Positions 26,872-35,195 of a stretch of DNA of 64,000 nt are shown in pieces. This stretch comes from DASQPR01 sp963831705 (lineage in GTDB: Bacteria > Actinomycetota > Actinomycetes > Mycobacteriales > Micromonosporaceae). Position 1 is the first letter of the stretch, and each line of letters opens with the position of its first letter. Below the pieces are notes generated by a model. It made no database searches. It had not been told where the DNA came from and saw nothing but the letters and a program-made list of their open reading frames with translations. The stretch is taken from contig CAWHRE010000010.1 of NCBI GenBank assembly GCA_963831705.1, forward strand, positions 1,488,001-1,552,000. The letters are read 5' to 3'. The translations under genes and the position numbers were made by a program.

Positions 26872-28005
26872 GTGATTCCTGATGTATTGCGTTCGATGGT
26901 GATACATCTGTTCCTCATGAGCGTGTCGGATTCGTCGTTGTGGTTGGCGCCTCGGGGCGAGAAATGGGTGCTGGCGGGGCCGGCATCCGCGCGGTTCGCG
27001 TTGGTCGATGAGTACCTGGCGTATCTGGGTGATCGGAACTACTCGCCGAAGACGGTTCGGGCTTACGGGTTCGACCTGCTCGCGTTCTGCCGCTGGCTTG
27101 CGGGTGAGAACGTGGAGTTGGCTGCGGTGACGACGGACGTGCTGCTGCGGTTTCTGCGTGCGTGCCGCGAAGCGCGGTTGCCTGGGCGGCCTGGTCCGAA
27201 CGTGGTGAAACTCGATGGTGGCCGCGTTGACCAGTACGCGGCGACGACGATCAATCGCCGGCTGGCTGCTATCTCAGGGTTGTTCGGGTTCCGTGCGATG
27301 CGCGATCCGGCGCTGGCGAACCCGGTGCCGAGAGGACGCGATGCCCGTCGACCGGTTGCTGGAGAACGCAACGGCCTGTTGGCGCATACCGTCCGGCGGT
27401 CGAAGAGCCGTTCGGGGATCCGGCTTCGTGAGCCGCGCCGACTACCGCGGCCGTTGTCCCAGCCGCAGGCGACGGAGTTGCTGGCCAGCTTCCAGACGTG
27501 GCGGGACCGGGCGATCGCCGGGCTGATGCTGTATTGCGGGCTGCGATCGTGCGAGGTCCTCGCGTTGAGGATCGCCGATATCGACATCGGCGGCCGTTGG
27601 CTGCAGGTCCTCGGCAAGGGCAACCGGGAACGCCGGGTTCCGCTGGATGGTGACGTCGCCTCGGTGATCCAGGTGTATCTGCTGGCGGAACGCCCGGAAA
27701 CGTGCAGTGCCAGCGTGTTCATCGTGGCCAAGGGCCCGAACCGCGGGCAGCCCCTGACGGCGGCGGGACTACGCACGATCTTCCGCTACCACCGTGGGAT
27801 CTCTGGGGTCGGTGCCGGGCACCCGCACGCGTTGCGGCACACCTTCGGCACCGCCCTTGCCGAGGCCGGGGTCGATCTGGCGGTGATGCAGGCGTTGCTC
27901 GGACACGCGCACGTCGACACCAGCGCCCGGTACATCCATCTTGCTCCCACTCACGTGAAAGCCGAGTTCGATGCCGCTCGTGAACGCATCCGTTCCCGTT
28001 CGTGA
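26872..28005 (+). CDS. Tyrosine recombinase, TnpA-like
   Basis: 377 residues from GTG (an ATG at 26917, MSVSDSSLWLAPRG, is a good alternative). N-terminal SAM-like domain FALVDEYLAYLGDRNYSPKT, core with catalytic Arg in MLYCGLRSCEVLALRIADID, HALRHTFGT box, HAHVDTSARYIHL with the nucleophilic Tyr. It overlaps the next gene by 35 bp. With TnpB and TnpC it should catalyse movement of this unit. Confidence 0.88.
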   Translation: MIPDVLRSMVIHLFLMSVSDSSLWLAPRGEKWVLAGPASARFALVDEYLAYLGDRNYSPKTVRAYGFDLLAFCRWLAGENVELAAVTTDVLLRFLRACREARLPGRPGPNVVKLDGGRVDQYAATTINRRLAAISGLFGFRAMRDPALANPVPRGRDARRPVAGERNGLLAHTVRRSKSRSGIRLREPRRLPRPLSQPQATELLASFQTWRDRAIAGLMLYCGLRSCEVLALRIADIDIGGRWLQVLGKGNRERRVPLDGDVASVIQVYLLAERPETCSASVFIVAKGPNRGQPLTAAGLRTIFRYHRGISGVGAGHPHALRHTFGTALAEAGVDLAVMQALLGHAHVDTSARYIHLAPTHVKAEFDAARERIRSRS

Positions 28006-29887
28006 CAGCCACGACCTACATGCATCCTATGTGGAGTATCTGGCCAGGACCGGTCGCGGGAATACCGCGTACTGGACGGCGGCCCGCACGTTCTTCGCCA
28101 GGTGGCCGGACCCGGCTGCGTGGGCGGCCGAGCCGTTGACGGTTCGGTTGGCGGCCAACGGTTCGACCCGGCCTCTGATCACGTTCCTGATCGTGCACGG
28201 CGGTCTGCGGCCCGGCTATGACTATCTGCTGGAGCGGAAGTTCTCCAGCATCTGGCGGGAGGTGGAAGGCTACCCGATCGGCGCCGACCTGGCCGTCTTC
28301 CTGAGCGCCGCGGCGCAACTGGGCTTCAGCGAACGCGTCCGGCTGGCCACCGCGTCCCAGGTCCCCGCCCGTCTGCTCCTGCAGACCGGCCGACGGCTGA
28401 ACCGGCTTACCGCGCACGACATCACCGACTTCGCCGCTGCCTGCACCGAACGGGAAGAACGCACCGCCAAGAGCTGGCGGCACTACGAGGCGGCGCTGAG
28501 CAACACCCGCCGGGTCCTGTTCCACCTGCAGATCCTGTCGGCCCCACCCGGCCGCACGGGCACGATCACCTTCGCCGACCGTCTGCGCGAGGTCACGCCG
28601 CCCATCCGGACGGCGCTGGTCGCCTACCTGGAACGCAAACGAGCGACGTGCGTGCCGAAGACGGTCTCTTCCCTGGCCACCCGGCTGATGCACTTCGGGG
28701 TGTTCCTCGCCGCGACCGACCCGGCGCTGTCCTCGATCGCCGGCCTGCAACGACGCCAGCACATCGAGCCCTACCTGTCGACGCAAGTCGACGCGATCAA
28801 CACCAAGACCGGCGAGGTCATCTCCCTCGCCGAACGCTCCCGCCGGGTCCTGGCGTTGGCCGGGTTCCTCACCGACATCACCGAATGGGGCTGGCCCGAC
28901 GCCCCACCCCGACGGCTGGTGTTCCGCGACGACATCCCCAAACTCCCCAGAGTCCTGCCCCGCTACCTACCCATCGACGCCGACCGGCGACTCACCGCCG
29001 AACTGCAACGACCCGGCCCCGGCAACGAACTGGCCGCCTGCGCACTGCGGCTGCAACGCGCCTGCGGACTGCGCATCGGCGAGCTCCTCGATCTGGAACT
29101 CGACTGCGTCCACGAGGTCCCCGGACAAGGCGCATGGCTGAAAGTCCCGCTCGGCAAACTCGAATCCGAACGCATGGTCCCGCTCGACGACGACATCCTC
29201 GACCAGATCGACCACATCATCGCCATCCGCTCTCCAGGACAACCGCTGCCGCATCCCCGATACCGGCGCTCAGCACAATTTCTATTCACCCACCACGGCC
29301 GGCGTCTGTCCCAGAACGCCGTCCGCGACGAACTGGAACGGGCCGCCGACACCGCCGGCCTCGGCCACACGACACCCCACCAGTTACGTCACACCTACGC
29401 CACCGCACTGGTCAACGCCGGAGTGTCACTGCAATCCCTGATGGCGTTGCTCGGTCACGTGTCGGCCGAAATGAGCCTGCGCTACGGGCGCCTGTTCGAC
29501 GCGACAATCCGGCAAGAGTACGAACGCGCCCTGACCCTGGCCAAGCAACACGCCGGCATCCCCACCACGACCCGGACCAGCCTGCCCCTGGCCGACATCA
29601 CCCGAGGCGCGGACTGGAAGGCCACACCGTTGATCAAATCGAGGCTCGCCGGAGGATTCTGTCTCCGAGCACCCGCCCAGGGCGCCTGCACCTACGCCAA
29701 CATCTGCGAACACTGCCCGAGCTTCCACTCCGACGCCAGCTCCCTACCCATCCTCGCAGCCCAACGCGTCGACGCGCGCGCTCTAGCTCAAGACGCCGAG
29801 GAACGCGGCTGGATCAGCGAAGCCACCCGCCACCACAAGCTCATCGCCCGGCTGGACACCCTCATCGACCAGGCCCAAACCGGATGA
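27971..29887 (+). CDS. Large tyrosine recombinase, TnpB-like
   Basis: 638 residues. The catalytic set is in the second half: RACGLRIGELLDLELDCVHE, PHQLRHTYATALVNAGVSLQ, LLGHVSAEMSLRYGRLFDAT. The C-terminal CLRAPAQGACTYANICEHC cluster of four cysteines is a probable zinc site that marks the TnpB branch of Tn554-type systems. The long N-terminal region contains PVRDSHDLHASYVEYLARTG. It overlaps tnpC by four bases (ATGA). Confidence 0.88.
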   Translation: MPLVNASVPVRDSHDLHASYVEYLARTGRGNTAYWTAARTFFARWPDPAAWAAEPLTVRLAANGSTRPLITFLIVHGGLRPGYDYLLERKFSSIWREVEGYPIGADLAVFLSAAAQLGFSERVRLATASQVPARLLLQTGRRLNRLTAHDITDFAAACTEREERTAKSWRHYEAALSNTRRVLFHLQILSAPPGRTGTITFADRLREVTPPIRTALVAYLERKRATCVPKTVSSLATRLMHFGVFLAATDPALSSIAGLQRRQHIEPYLSTQVDAINTKTGEVISLAERSRRVLALAGFLTDITEWGWPDAPPRRLVFRDDIPKLPRVLPRYLPIDADRRLTAELQRPGPGNELAACALRLQRACGLRIGELLDLELDCVHEVPGQGAWLKVPLGKLESERMVPLDDDILDQIDHIIAIRSPGQPLPHPRYRRSAQFLFTHHGRRLSQNAVRDELERAADTAGLGHTTPHQLRHTYATALVNAGVSLQSLMALLGHVSAEMSLRYGRLFDATIRQEYERALTLAKQHAGIPTTTRTSLPLADITRGADWKATPLIKSRLAGGFCLRAPAQGACTYANICEHCPSFHSDASSLPILAAQRVDARALAQDAEERGWISEATRHHKLIARLDTLIDQAQTG

Positions 29888-30186
29888 CAAACACCGACCC
29901 CGTCGCCAGCGTCGAACAAGCCTGCGCCGAGCTCCTCGCCGACCAACAGCCAGTCACCTTCACACAGGTCGCCGCACGCAGCGGCCTCGGTCGCACCACC
30001 CTCTACCGAAACCCGACACTGCGCGCCCTCATCGAGGAACACCGCCAACACGCCAGCAACGCCGGCACCCTCACCGGCCTGGCAACCGACATCGCGGCCC
30101 TACGAACCGCCCTCGAAGCCGTCGCCGTCCGCGTCCGCCACCACGAAGAACAACTCCGCAGAATCAGCAAACAAAGAACACCATGA
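29884..30186 (+). CDS. TnpC-like small protein (DUF6262 type)
   Basis: 100 residues with a helix-turn-helix (PVTFTQVAARSGLGRTTLYR NPTLRALIEEHRQ) followed by a coiled coil rich in Arg and Glu (ALRTALEAVAVRVRHHEEQL). It is the third gene of Tn554-like units, where TnpC helps orientation and efficiency of transposition. Translationally coupled to tnpB. Confidence 0.85.
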   Translation: MTNTDPVASVEQACAELLADQQPVTFTQVAARSGLGRTTLYRNPTLRALIEEHRQHASNAGTLTGLATDIAALRTALEAVAVRVRHHEEQLRRISKQRTP

Positions 30187-30495
30187 CATGACCAACCCAT
30201 TAACCGGCCAACACCAAAAACCAGGCCGATTAGCCGGTTAATGCTGGGACAACGCCGCCGCCGAGTCGTTCTTCAGTGCCTTGAAAAACGAGATGTACCA
30301 CCACCAGCACTTCACCACCAGGGCCCGAGCCCGGTTCGCCGTCGCGGAGTACATCGAAGTGTTCTACAACCGAATCCGGCTGCACTCCACCCTCGGCTAC
30401 CGCACCCCGGCCGAAGCCCTTACCGAGTACCGAACCCAACCCCAAGCAGCATGATCAACAACCGAGGAACTGTCCAAAAATCTTGACACACCTCA

Positions 30496-30876
30496 CACCG
30501 TTGGACGCCATCGCCCAGGTCGACGCCATCGACCCGAGCCTGACCAACAGAACGGAGAACATGCCTATGCCCAGTCAGCGACGCTTCGTCCGCATCCGGA
30601 ACCTGCAATCCGGCGCCCACCAAGCCCGCTACCTCGCCACTACGCGATCGACCAATACCGTGGCCCGAGTCTTCGACCTCGACGGCCTGGTCCCCGCACC
30701 CATGCGTGCGCATACTTTTCTTTTCGCGGCCTCCACGAGCCTGCGCGACGGCAATCTTGCCGTCCTGCGCCGCCGCGACCTCGATATCCCTCGTGGCATG
30801 CTCCCTCCGTCCCTGCGACGTCGACCGAGCGCCCGACTGCAAACCCGACATTCACGACCGCCAACGGAGGCGGCCG
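30496..30876 (+). other. Island segment without a supported gene
   Basis: This stretch lies between the IS3 right end and xis. A frame open from 30483 (ATGCCTATGCCCAGTCAG at 30561, with ggag upstream) could encode a short basic protein, but it runs on through xis in another frame and shows no family motif. I treat it as leader or decayed sequence of the xis-int operon. Confidence 0.35.
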
Positions 30877-31086
30877 GTGAACGACACGACACCGATCCTC
30901 CTCAAGGTCGAAGAGGCAGCCGCCAAGCTCCGCGTCGGCCGGACCACCATCTACGCCCTGATCAAAAGCGGCGACCTCGCCGCCGTTCACGTCGGGCGGC
31001 TCTGCCGCATCCACCCCGACGACCTCAACGCCTACGCCAACAACCTCCGCACCACATCGACCAACGTCCTCACGATTGCTGCCTGA
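30877..31086 (+). CDS. xis: Excisionase-like helix-turn-helix protein
   Basis: 69 residues from GTG. The MerR/excisionase winged motif is clear: LLKVEEAAAKLRVGRTTIYA, LIKSGDLAAVHVGRLCRIHP, DDLNAYANNL. In AICEs this protein (Xis) bends DNA at the attachment site and directs the integrase toward excision. It lies 10 bp before int and shares its operon. It seems intact although int is not. Confidence 0.88.
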   Translation: MNDTTPILLKVEEAAAKLRVGRTTIYALIKSGDLAAVHVGRLCRIHPDDLNAYANNLRTTSTNVLTIAA

Positions 31087-31096
31087 AGGGAGTCAC

Positions 31097-32379
31097 ATGC
31101 CCCGCAAGCCACGCGCCGAAGGCACCCGAGCACCCAACGGCGCCGCAACCGTCTACCTCGCCGCAGATGGCCGATGGCACGGCCGCGTCACGATGGGCAC
31201 CCGCGATGACGGGTCACCTGATCGGCGGCACGTAAGCGCGAAAAGCGAAGGTGCGGTGCTGGGCAAAGTCCGTGGACTCGAAAAGGCGCGCGAAGCAGGA
31301 CGTGTGGTGCGCGCGGGGCGTGGCTGGACCGTCGCGACCTGGCTTACGCACTGGGTCGAGACGATCGCCGCTCCAGCGGTGCGTGACAACACGCTCGCCG
31401 GTTACCGCGTGGCGGTTAACAAGCACTTGATACCCGGCCTGGGCGCTCACCGTCTCGATCGGCTCCAGGCCGAGCATCTCGAAAGGCTCTATCAGAAGAT
31501 GATCAGCACCGGCAGCGCACCAGCCACGGCACATCAGGTCCATCGCACGCTACGTGCTGCCCTCAATGAAGCGGAGCGGCGCGGCCATCTCGCACGCAAC
31601 CCGGCGCTACTCGCGAAGGCGCCGCGCCTTACCGACGAAGAGATCGAGCCGTACACGGTTCGGGAAATTCAGCGCCTGATGGCGGCTGCTCGTGACCGCC
31701 GCAACAGCGCACGGTGGGCTATCGCTCTTGCACTCGGTCTGCGCCAGGGCGAGACGCTCGGCCTGAAATGGGCTGATGTTGATCTAGATGCCGGAACGCT
31801 CACTGTCCGACGGGGTCGCCAGCGTCCTCGTTGGCGCCACGGCTGCGATCCCGCATGCGGCCGTAAATTTGGCGGCTACTGCCCGGACCGGATCCCGGCG
31901 CGCCCCGATACCGCCGATACGAAGTCGCGCGCTGGCCGTCGCGGAAGGGGCTCCCGGATCAACTGGTCGCTTTACTACGCGAACACAAGGCCGAGCAGGC
32001 CGCCGAGAAAGTCAAAGCCGCGAACCTGTGGCGCGAAGGCGGGTGGCTGTTCGCCACGCCCACGGGTGAACCGGTCAACCCACGCACTGACTACGACGAC
32101 TGGAAGCGGCTACTCAAGCTCGCGGATCTTCGTGACGGGCGGCTGCACGATGCTCGGCACACCGCAGCGACTGTGCTGCTGATCCTCGGTGTCCCGGAGC
32201 GCGCCGTCATGGGAATCATGGGATGGTCGAGTACCGCGATGGCTGCCCGCTATCAGCACCTCACGGCAGAGATCCGACGCGGTATCGCCAAGCAGATCGA
32301 CGGGCTCATCTGGGCGCCGGGGCTGGATGATGGCGAGGGTGGCGACACCGCGACTGGGGTGCCAGCCGGGGGCAAATGA
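31097..32379 (+). pseudogene. int: Tyrosine integrase of the island, frameshifted
   Basis: ATG at 31097 with gaagggag before it. AP2-like N-terminus (AATVYLAADGRWHGRVTMGT), SAM-like domain (WVETIAAPAVRDNTLAGYRV), catalytic Arg in ALALGLRQGETLGLKWADVD. Near 31940 the frame changes by one base: the continuation KGLPDQLVALLREHKAEQAA, LHDARHTAATVLLILGVPE and SSTAMAARYQHLTAEIRRGI (catalytic His-Arg and Tyr) is in the next frame and ends at the TGA at 32377-32379. The shift separates the two catalytic halves, so it should be inactive unless it is a sequencing error. It sits 7 bp from the right attachment repeat. Confidence 0.9.
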
Positions 32380-32385
32380 GACCGT

Positions 32386-32519
32386 AATTGAGACCATCGG
32401 CCATCAAACGAGCAAACGCCGGATCCCTGGAAATCAGAGGTCCGGCGTTTGCGGTGCTACTGGCGGTGGCGGCGGGATTTGAACCCGCGGAGGGCTCACA
32501 CCCTCACACGCTTTCGAGG
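32386..32519. repeat. Right attachment-site repeat (134 bp)
   Basis: Perfect copy of 14510-14643. It supplies the 3' half of the intact tRNA-Ser gene and its terminator, so integration leaves the tRNA functional. Confidence 0.95.
32412..32452 (-). terminator. tRNA-Ser terminator hairpin
   Basis: 12-bp perfect stem gcaaacgccgga / tccggcgtttgc with a 17-base loop, nine bases beyond the tRNA 3' end. An identical copy is at 14536-14576. Confidence 0.85.
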
Positions 32520-32550
32520 CGTGCTCCTTAGGCCACTCGGACACGCCACC
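32461..32550 (-). tRNA. tRNA-Ser(CGA)
   Basis: Class II tRNA: acceptor stem GGTGGCG/CGCCACC with discriminator G and encoded CCA, D arm, anticodon loop CTCGAAA with anticodon CGA at 32514-32516, long variable arm, and T arm (GCGGGTTCAAATCCCGC). It reads UCG codons. The island's attachment site covers its 3' half up to the anticodon loop. Confidence 0.95.
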
Positions 32551-32644
32551 GTGGAGTAGGGTACCTGACGCCCAATGGTTTACACGACGAGGTATCCCTC
32601 AACGCGCCACTCGCCCCTGTGGGCGGCCTGGCAGGATCAGGCGT

Positions 32645-33358
32645 ATGAGTACCCACATTGGCGCGAAACCGGGCGAGATCGCTCCCCGAGTCCTTCTGCC
32701 GGGAGATCCGCTACGGGCGAAATGGATCGCCGACAACTACCTTGACGACGCCGTTTGCTACTCCACCGTCCGCAATATGCTCGGCTTTACCGGCACGTAC
32801 AAGGGTGTTCCGGTCTCGATCCAGGGCTCCGGCATGGGTATGCCCTCGGCCTCGATCTACTACCACGAGCTGATGGCCGAGTACGGCGTGACGACCGTGA
32901 TCCGGGCCGGCAGTTGTGGTGCGATCACCGATGATCTCGAGCTGCGCGATGTCATCGCGGCGAGTTCGTCGTGTACCGATTCGGCGATGAACCGGGTCCG
33001 CTTCGACAATCTGATCGACTTCGCTCCGGTTGCCGACTTCTCGCTGCTTCGCAACGCCGTGGACGCGGCCGAGCGCCGGGGCATCCCGATGCGGGTGGGA
33101 CAGGTCCTGGCGGCCGACGCGTTCTACACCGACCGGCCGGATCTGTTCGCGAAGCTGGAGCTGTACGGCGTGCTGGCGGTCGAGATGGAGTCGGCGGCGC
33201 TCTACACGATCGCGGCGCGCTTCCGGGCGCGCGCACTGACCATCCTGACCGTCAGCGACCACATCAAGACTGGCGCGAAGACGACCTCAGACGAGCGTGA
33301 GCAGACGTTCGGCCAGATGGTCGAGATCGCGCTGGACGCTGCGATTGCCGGGGCGTGA
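32645..33358 (+). CDS. deoD: Purine-nucleoside phosphorylase, DeoD type
   Basis: 237 residues. MSTHIGAKPGEIAPRVLLPG, DPLRAKWIADNYL, RNMLGFTGTYKG, TTVIRAGSCGAI, VLAVEMESAALYTIAARF and LTILTVSDHIKTG match bacterial hexameric PNP, which splits purine (deoxy)nucleosides with phosphate to base and (deoxy)ribose-1-phosphate in the cytoplasm. It lies just beyond tRNA-Ser and was the neighbour of the tRNA before the island came. Bases 32965-33018 are duplicated in the island's rep gene. Confidence 0.95.
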   Translation: MSTHIGAKPGEIAPRVLLPGDPLRAKWIADNYLDDAVCYSTVRNMLGFTGTYKGVPVSIQGSGMGMPSASIYYHELMAEYGVTTVIRAGSCGAITDDLELRDVIAASSSCTDSAMNRVRFDNLIDFAPVADFSLLRNAVDAAERRGIPMRVGQVLAADAFYTDRPDLFAKLELYGVLAVEMESAALYTIAARFRARALTILTVSDHIKTGAKTTSDEREQTFGQMVEIALDAAIAGA

Positions 33359-33375
33359 CCGGGGTACACACGGAA

Positions 33376-33436
33376 GTTGATCCTGGAGTTACGAGCACGA
33401 CACGCCGTCGATGCGTTAACTAACTCCAGGATCAAC
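33376..33436 (-). repeat. 61-bp palindromic intergenic repeat, copy 2
   Basis: gttgatcctggagtt ... aactccaggatcaac with the middle reversed relative to copy 1. Its last 21 bases code for the C-terminal six residues and stop of the convergent tadA gene. Confidence 0.88.
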
Positions 33437-33904
33437 TGAGGATGGGCGGTGCGCTAGGAAGAAGGCGCGCAGGAGGGCGGCGCACTCCTGTTCCAGGACG
33501 CCTGAGTAGACCTCTGGGCGGTGGTTCAGACGGCGATCTCTCAAGACGTCCCAGAGCGAACCAGCGGCGCCGGTCTTCGGCTCCCAGGCGCCGAACACGA
33601 CCGTGGCGATGCGGGCGAGCACGATCGCGCCGGCGCACATCGTGCAGGGCTCGAGCGTGACGACGAGCGTACAGCCGTCCAGACGCCATTCACCGACCGT
33701 CGCAGCGGCCGCCCGCAGCGCCACGATCTCGGCATGCGCCGTCGGATCTCCCGTGGCCTCGCGAACGTTTCGCCCGGTAGCGATCTCGGTGCCGTCCGGC
33801 CCGTAGATCACCGCGCCGACCGGCACGTCCTCAGATGACGACGAAGAAGACGAAGCCACGGAGAGCGCGCGCCGCATCCACTCGTCGCGGAGCGGCCGGG
33901 TCAC
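33416..33904 (-). CDS. tadA: tRNA-specific adenosine deaminase
   Basis: 162 residues from the GTG at 33904, which overlaps the stop of the preceding gene. The zinc deaminase motifs are HAEI (AHAEIVALRAAAAT) and PCTMCAGAIVLARI; VVFGAWEPKTGAAGSLWDVL and NHRPEVYSG are TadA-specific. It converts A34 to inosine in tRNA-Arg(ACG), needed to read CGA/CGC/CGU. The end of the protein (HRPSSVDPGVS) comes from the 61-bp repeat, so an insertion has replaced the native tail. Confidence 0.93.
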   Translation of the reverse strand: MTRPLRDEWMRRALSVASSSSSSSEDVPVGAVIYGPDGTEIATGRNVREATGDPTAHAEIVALRAAAATVGEWRLDGCTLVVTLEPCTMCAGAIVLARIATVVFGAWEPKTGAAGSLWDVLRDRRLNHRPEVYSGVLEQECAALLRAFFLAHRPSSVDPGVS

Positions 33905-34434
33905 ACCTCTCGCAGCTCCTCGATCTGCGACGCGCAACCCATCAGCAACGCCACCTCGGCCGTGATGTCGGCCGGCAGCATGCCTTCCTGGGAGCAGAGT
34001 TCGAGCAGGTGATGTGCTGCGACGCCGAGATCGGCGAGCAGATCGGCGTCACCGACCGGATCCGCGTCCGGCGCAGGCGACGGCAGCTCCTCGACCTCAT
34101 CGTCATCGTCGACCGGATCGGCCTCGATGGCGACGTCGTCAATCTCCAGCGCGGGCTCCTCGATGTCGCCGAGCAGCAGCGCGCCGAGGCGGTTCTCCTC
34201 GGCGAACGCGGAGTCGGAGCCGAATACGCGGAGATCCTCGCCCTCATCGAGGCGCAGGATCACCAGGTAGGTGTCGTCGGACTCGACGAACAGCACGGAC
34301 ACGTCGGCGTCGGCATCGACGTCACGCAGGCGGTCGGCGACCTCATCGATGTCGGCGACGCCGGATAGGTCTACTTCCTTCGCGGACCACGAATCTGACG
34401 ACCCACGAACGGCAGCGGCGGCGAAAATGGACAC
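33901..34434 (-). CDS. tRNA adenosine deaminase-associated protein
   Basis: 177 residues, very acidic (DLSGVADIDEVADRLRDVDA, PVDDDDEVEELPSPAPDADP). This protein is regularly found right before tadA in actinobacteria and annotated only by that link. Starts at the ATG at 34434 and is coupled to tadA by a four-base overlap. Role unknown; a TadA partner or regulator is the obvious guess. Confidence 0.85.
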   Translation of the reverse strand: MSIFAAAAVRGSSDSWSAKEVDLSGVADIDEVADRLRDVDADADVSVLFVESDDTYLVILRLDEGEDLRVFGSDSAFAEENRLGALLLGDIEEPALEIDDVAIEADPVDDDDEVEELPSPAPDADPVGDADLLADLGVAAHHLLELCSQEGMLPADITAEVALLMGCASQIEELREV

Positions 34435-34555
34435 GGTCCCCCCGGGCGGCAGAATTCAGGCTTCACGTGTGACGGTAACCAATCGGGACGTTATCGCGCG
34501 GCCCGTACGGTGTCTACGCGCCGAGCGATCTGTCCGACATCCGGACACTGACCGA

Positions 34556-34723
34556 TCAGCCGGCGAGACGTCTCCGGTTGGAGACCAGTTCGCGTAGGCG
34601 TTCGAGACGATCGCGCTCGAGGCTCACCCGCGTCCGTCGAGCGCTGGCCTCGGCGTACTCCGCGAGAAGGCGGAGCCGACGCCGGTGACGCTCGGGATCG
34701 AGTCCTGGCAGCGCGGTCTGCAT
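34556..34723 (-). CDS. Small basic hypothetical protein
   Basis: 55 residues from the ATG at 34723 (MQTALPGLDPERHRRRLRLL), Arg-rich and helical, probably a short coiled coil (SLERDRLERLRELVSNRRR). A longer start at 34768 is possible. Codon use fits the genome but no family is recognised. Confidence 0.4.
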   Translation of the reverse strand: MQTALPGLDPERHRRRLRLLAEYAEASARRTRVSLERDRLERLRELVSNRRRLAG

Positions 34724-34807
34724 GCATCGAGCGTGCCGACTATATGAAGAATCGTCAAGTCCGAACACGCTGCGCAGAGGCCCTATAGACGGGCTGTCAC
34801 CACAGGA

Positions 34808-35170
34808 TCACCACAGGACCCAGGTGCCGTGAATCCATTGCACCATCACGACGCTGAACGCGATCGCGACACTCAATCCGCTGGCGATCGCAACGCCGGC
34901 GGCCACCCCTCGATCGCCGAGCCGAACCAGCACGAGCGCGGCCGCCCACGCGGCCACGCCGGCCGCCACCGTCCACCACACATATGTCCGGGCGGTATGC
35001 GCCAGCAAGCCGAACAGCAGCATCCACAACGCCCCGGCCCCGGCTCCTAGGAACACGGAACCGGGGCGTGCGGGCGCGGGTTCGCGGTAGATCGGGCGCG
35101 GCATGGACTGCCGGTTCGTCTGCCCGGTCACAGTGTGTCGACCGGCGGGCCATACGGGCTGCGTACTCAT
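34808..35170 (-). CDS. Small membrane protein
   Basis: 120 residues from the ATG at 35170. A proline-rich cytoplasmic N-terminus (PRPIYREPAPARPGSVFLGA) precedes four hydrophobic segments: GAGAGALWMLLFGLLAHTA, YVWWTVAAGVAAWAAALVLV, GVAAGVAIASGLSVAIAFSV and a short end. No family name recognised. Downstream of, and co-directional with, the beta-propeller gene. Confidence 0.55.
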   Translation of the reverse strand: MSTQPVWPAGRHTVTGQTNRQSMPRPIYREPAPARPGSVFLGAGAGALWMLLFGLLAHTARTYVWWTVAAGVAAWAAALVLVRLGDRGVAAGVAIASGLSVAIAFSVVMVQWIHGTWVLW

Positions 35171-35195
35171 CAAGGGCAGCCTACCGCTCAAAGGG

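Larger units (their letters stand above)
26817..30244 (+). mobile_element. Tn554-like transposon with three recombinase genes
   Basis: Three overlapping genes (two tyrosine recombinases and a small TnpC-like protein) sit between terminal inverted repeats ttaaccggctaa (26820-26831) and ttagccggttaa (30230-30241), with another half copy (ttaaccggccaa) near 30200. The junctions with the split IS3 transposase are GTGTGC before and TGGGAC after; a GC dinucleotide at both edges leaves the cut ambiguous by two bases. No larger target duplication, as is usual for Tn554. Confidence 0.85.
26163..30454 (+). pseudogene. IS3-family transposase OrfB, split by a Tn554-like unit
   Basis: The first part (26163-26816) carries HIxH-type N-terminal domain RIGWMCRLLGVARSTFYAWR and the DDE core to GDITYLKTGEGWMYLATVID and DRGAQYTSTEFIQFCQRK. 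The last part (30245-30454) gives WDNAAAESFFSALKNEMYHH with the catalytic Glu, and YIEVFYNRIRLHSTLGYRTP. Joined across the insertion they read SVGRTGVCWDNAAAES in frame. The split inactivates this IS copy. Confidence 0.9.
25806..30495 (+). mobile_element. IS3-family element (about 1.26 kb) interrupted by a transposon
   Basis: Begins tgaggtgtaccaaggttc and ends with ...acacctca; the ends are inverted repeats (tgaggtgtaccaaggttctt with tgaggtgtgtcaagattttt). A 3-bp target duplication CAC is at 25803-25805 and 30496-30498. Its transposase gene is split by the unit at 26817-30244. Confidence 0.88.
14644..32519. mobile_element. Decayed actinomycete integrative element in tRNA-Ser(CGA)
   Basis: The two 134-bp repeats are 17,876 bp apart; one lies at the 3' half of the intact tRNA-Ser at 32461-32550, the other is a tRNA remnant. 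The content fits an AICE: a tyrosine integrase beside the tRNA, a small xis, a pSAM2-type rep, XRE and GntR regulators. No FtsK/SpoIIIE-like transfer gene or Spd genes are visible, and int and rep carry frameshifts, so the element is probably stuck. It has been invaded by two IS5-type and two IS3-type elements and one Tn554-like transposon. Exact ends lie anywhere inside the repeat. Confidence 0.88.

Noticed and set aside
32389..32519. A second tRNA-Ser at 14585
   Set aside because: The copy at 14585-14643 ends at the anticodon loop and lacks the 5' half, so it is a remnant of the attachment site.
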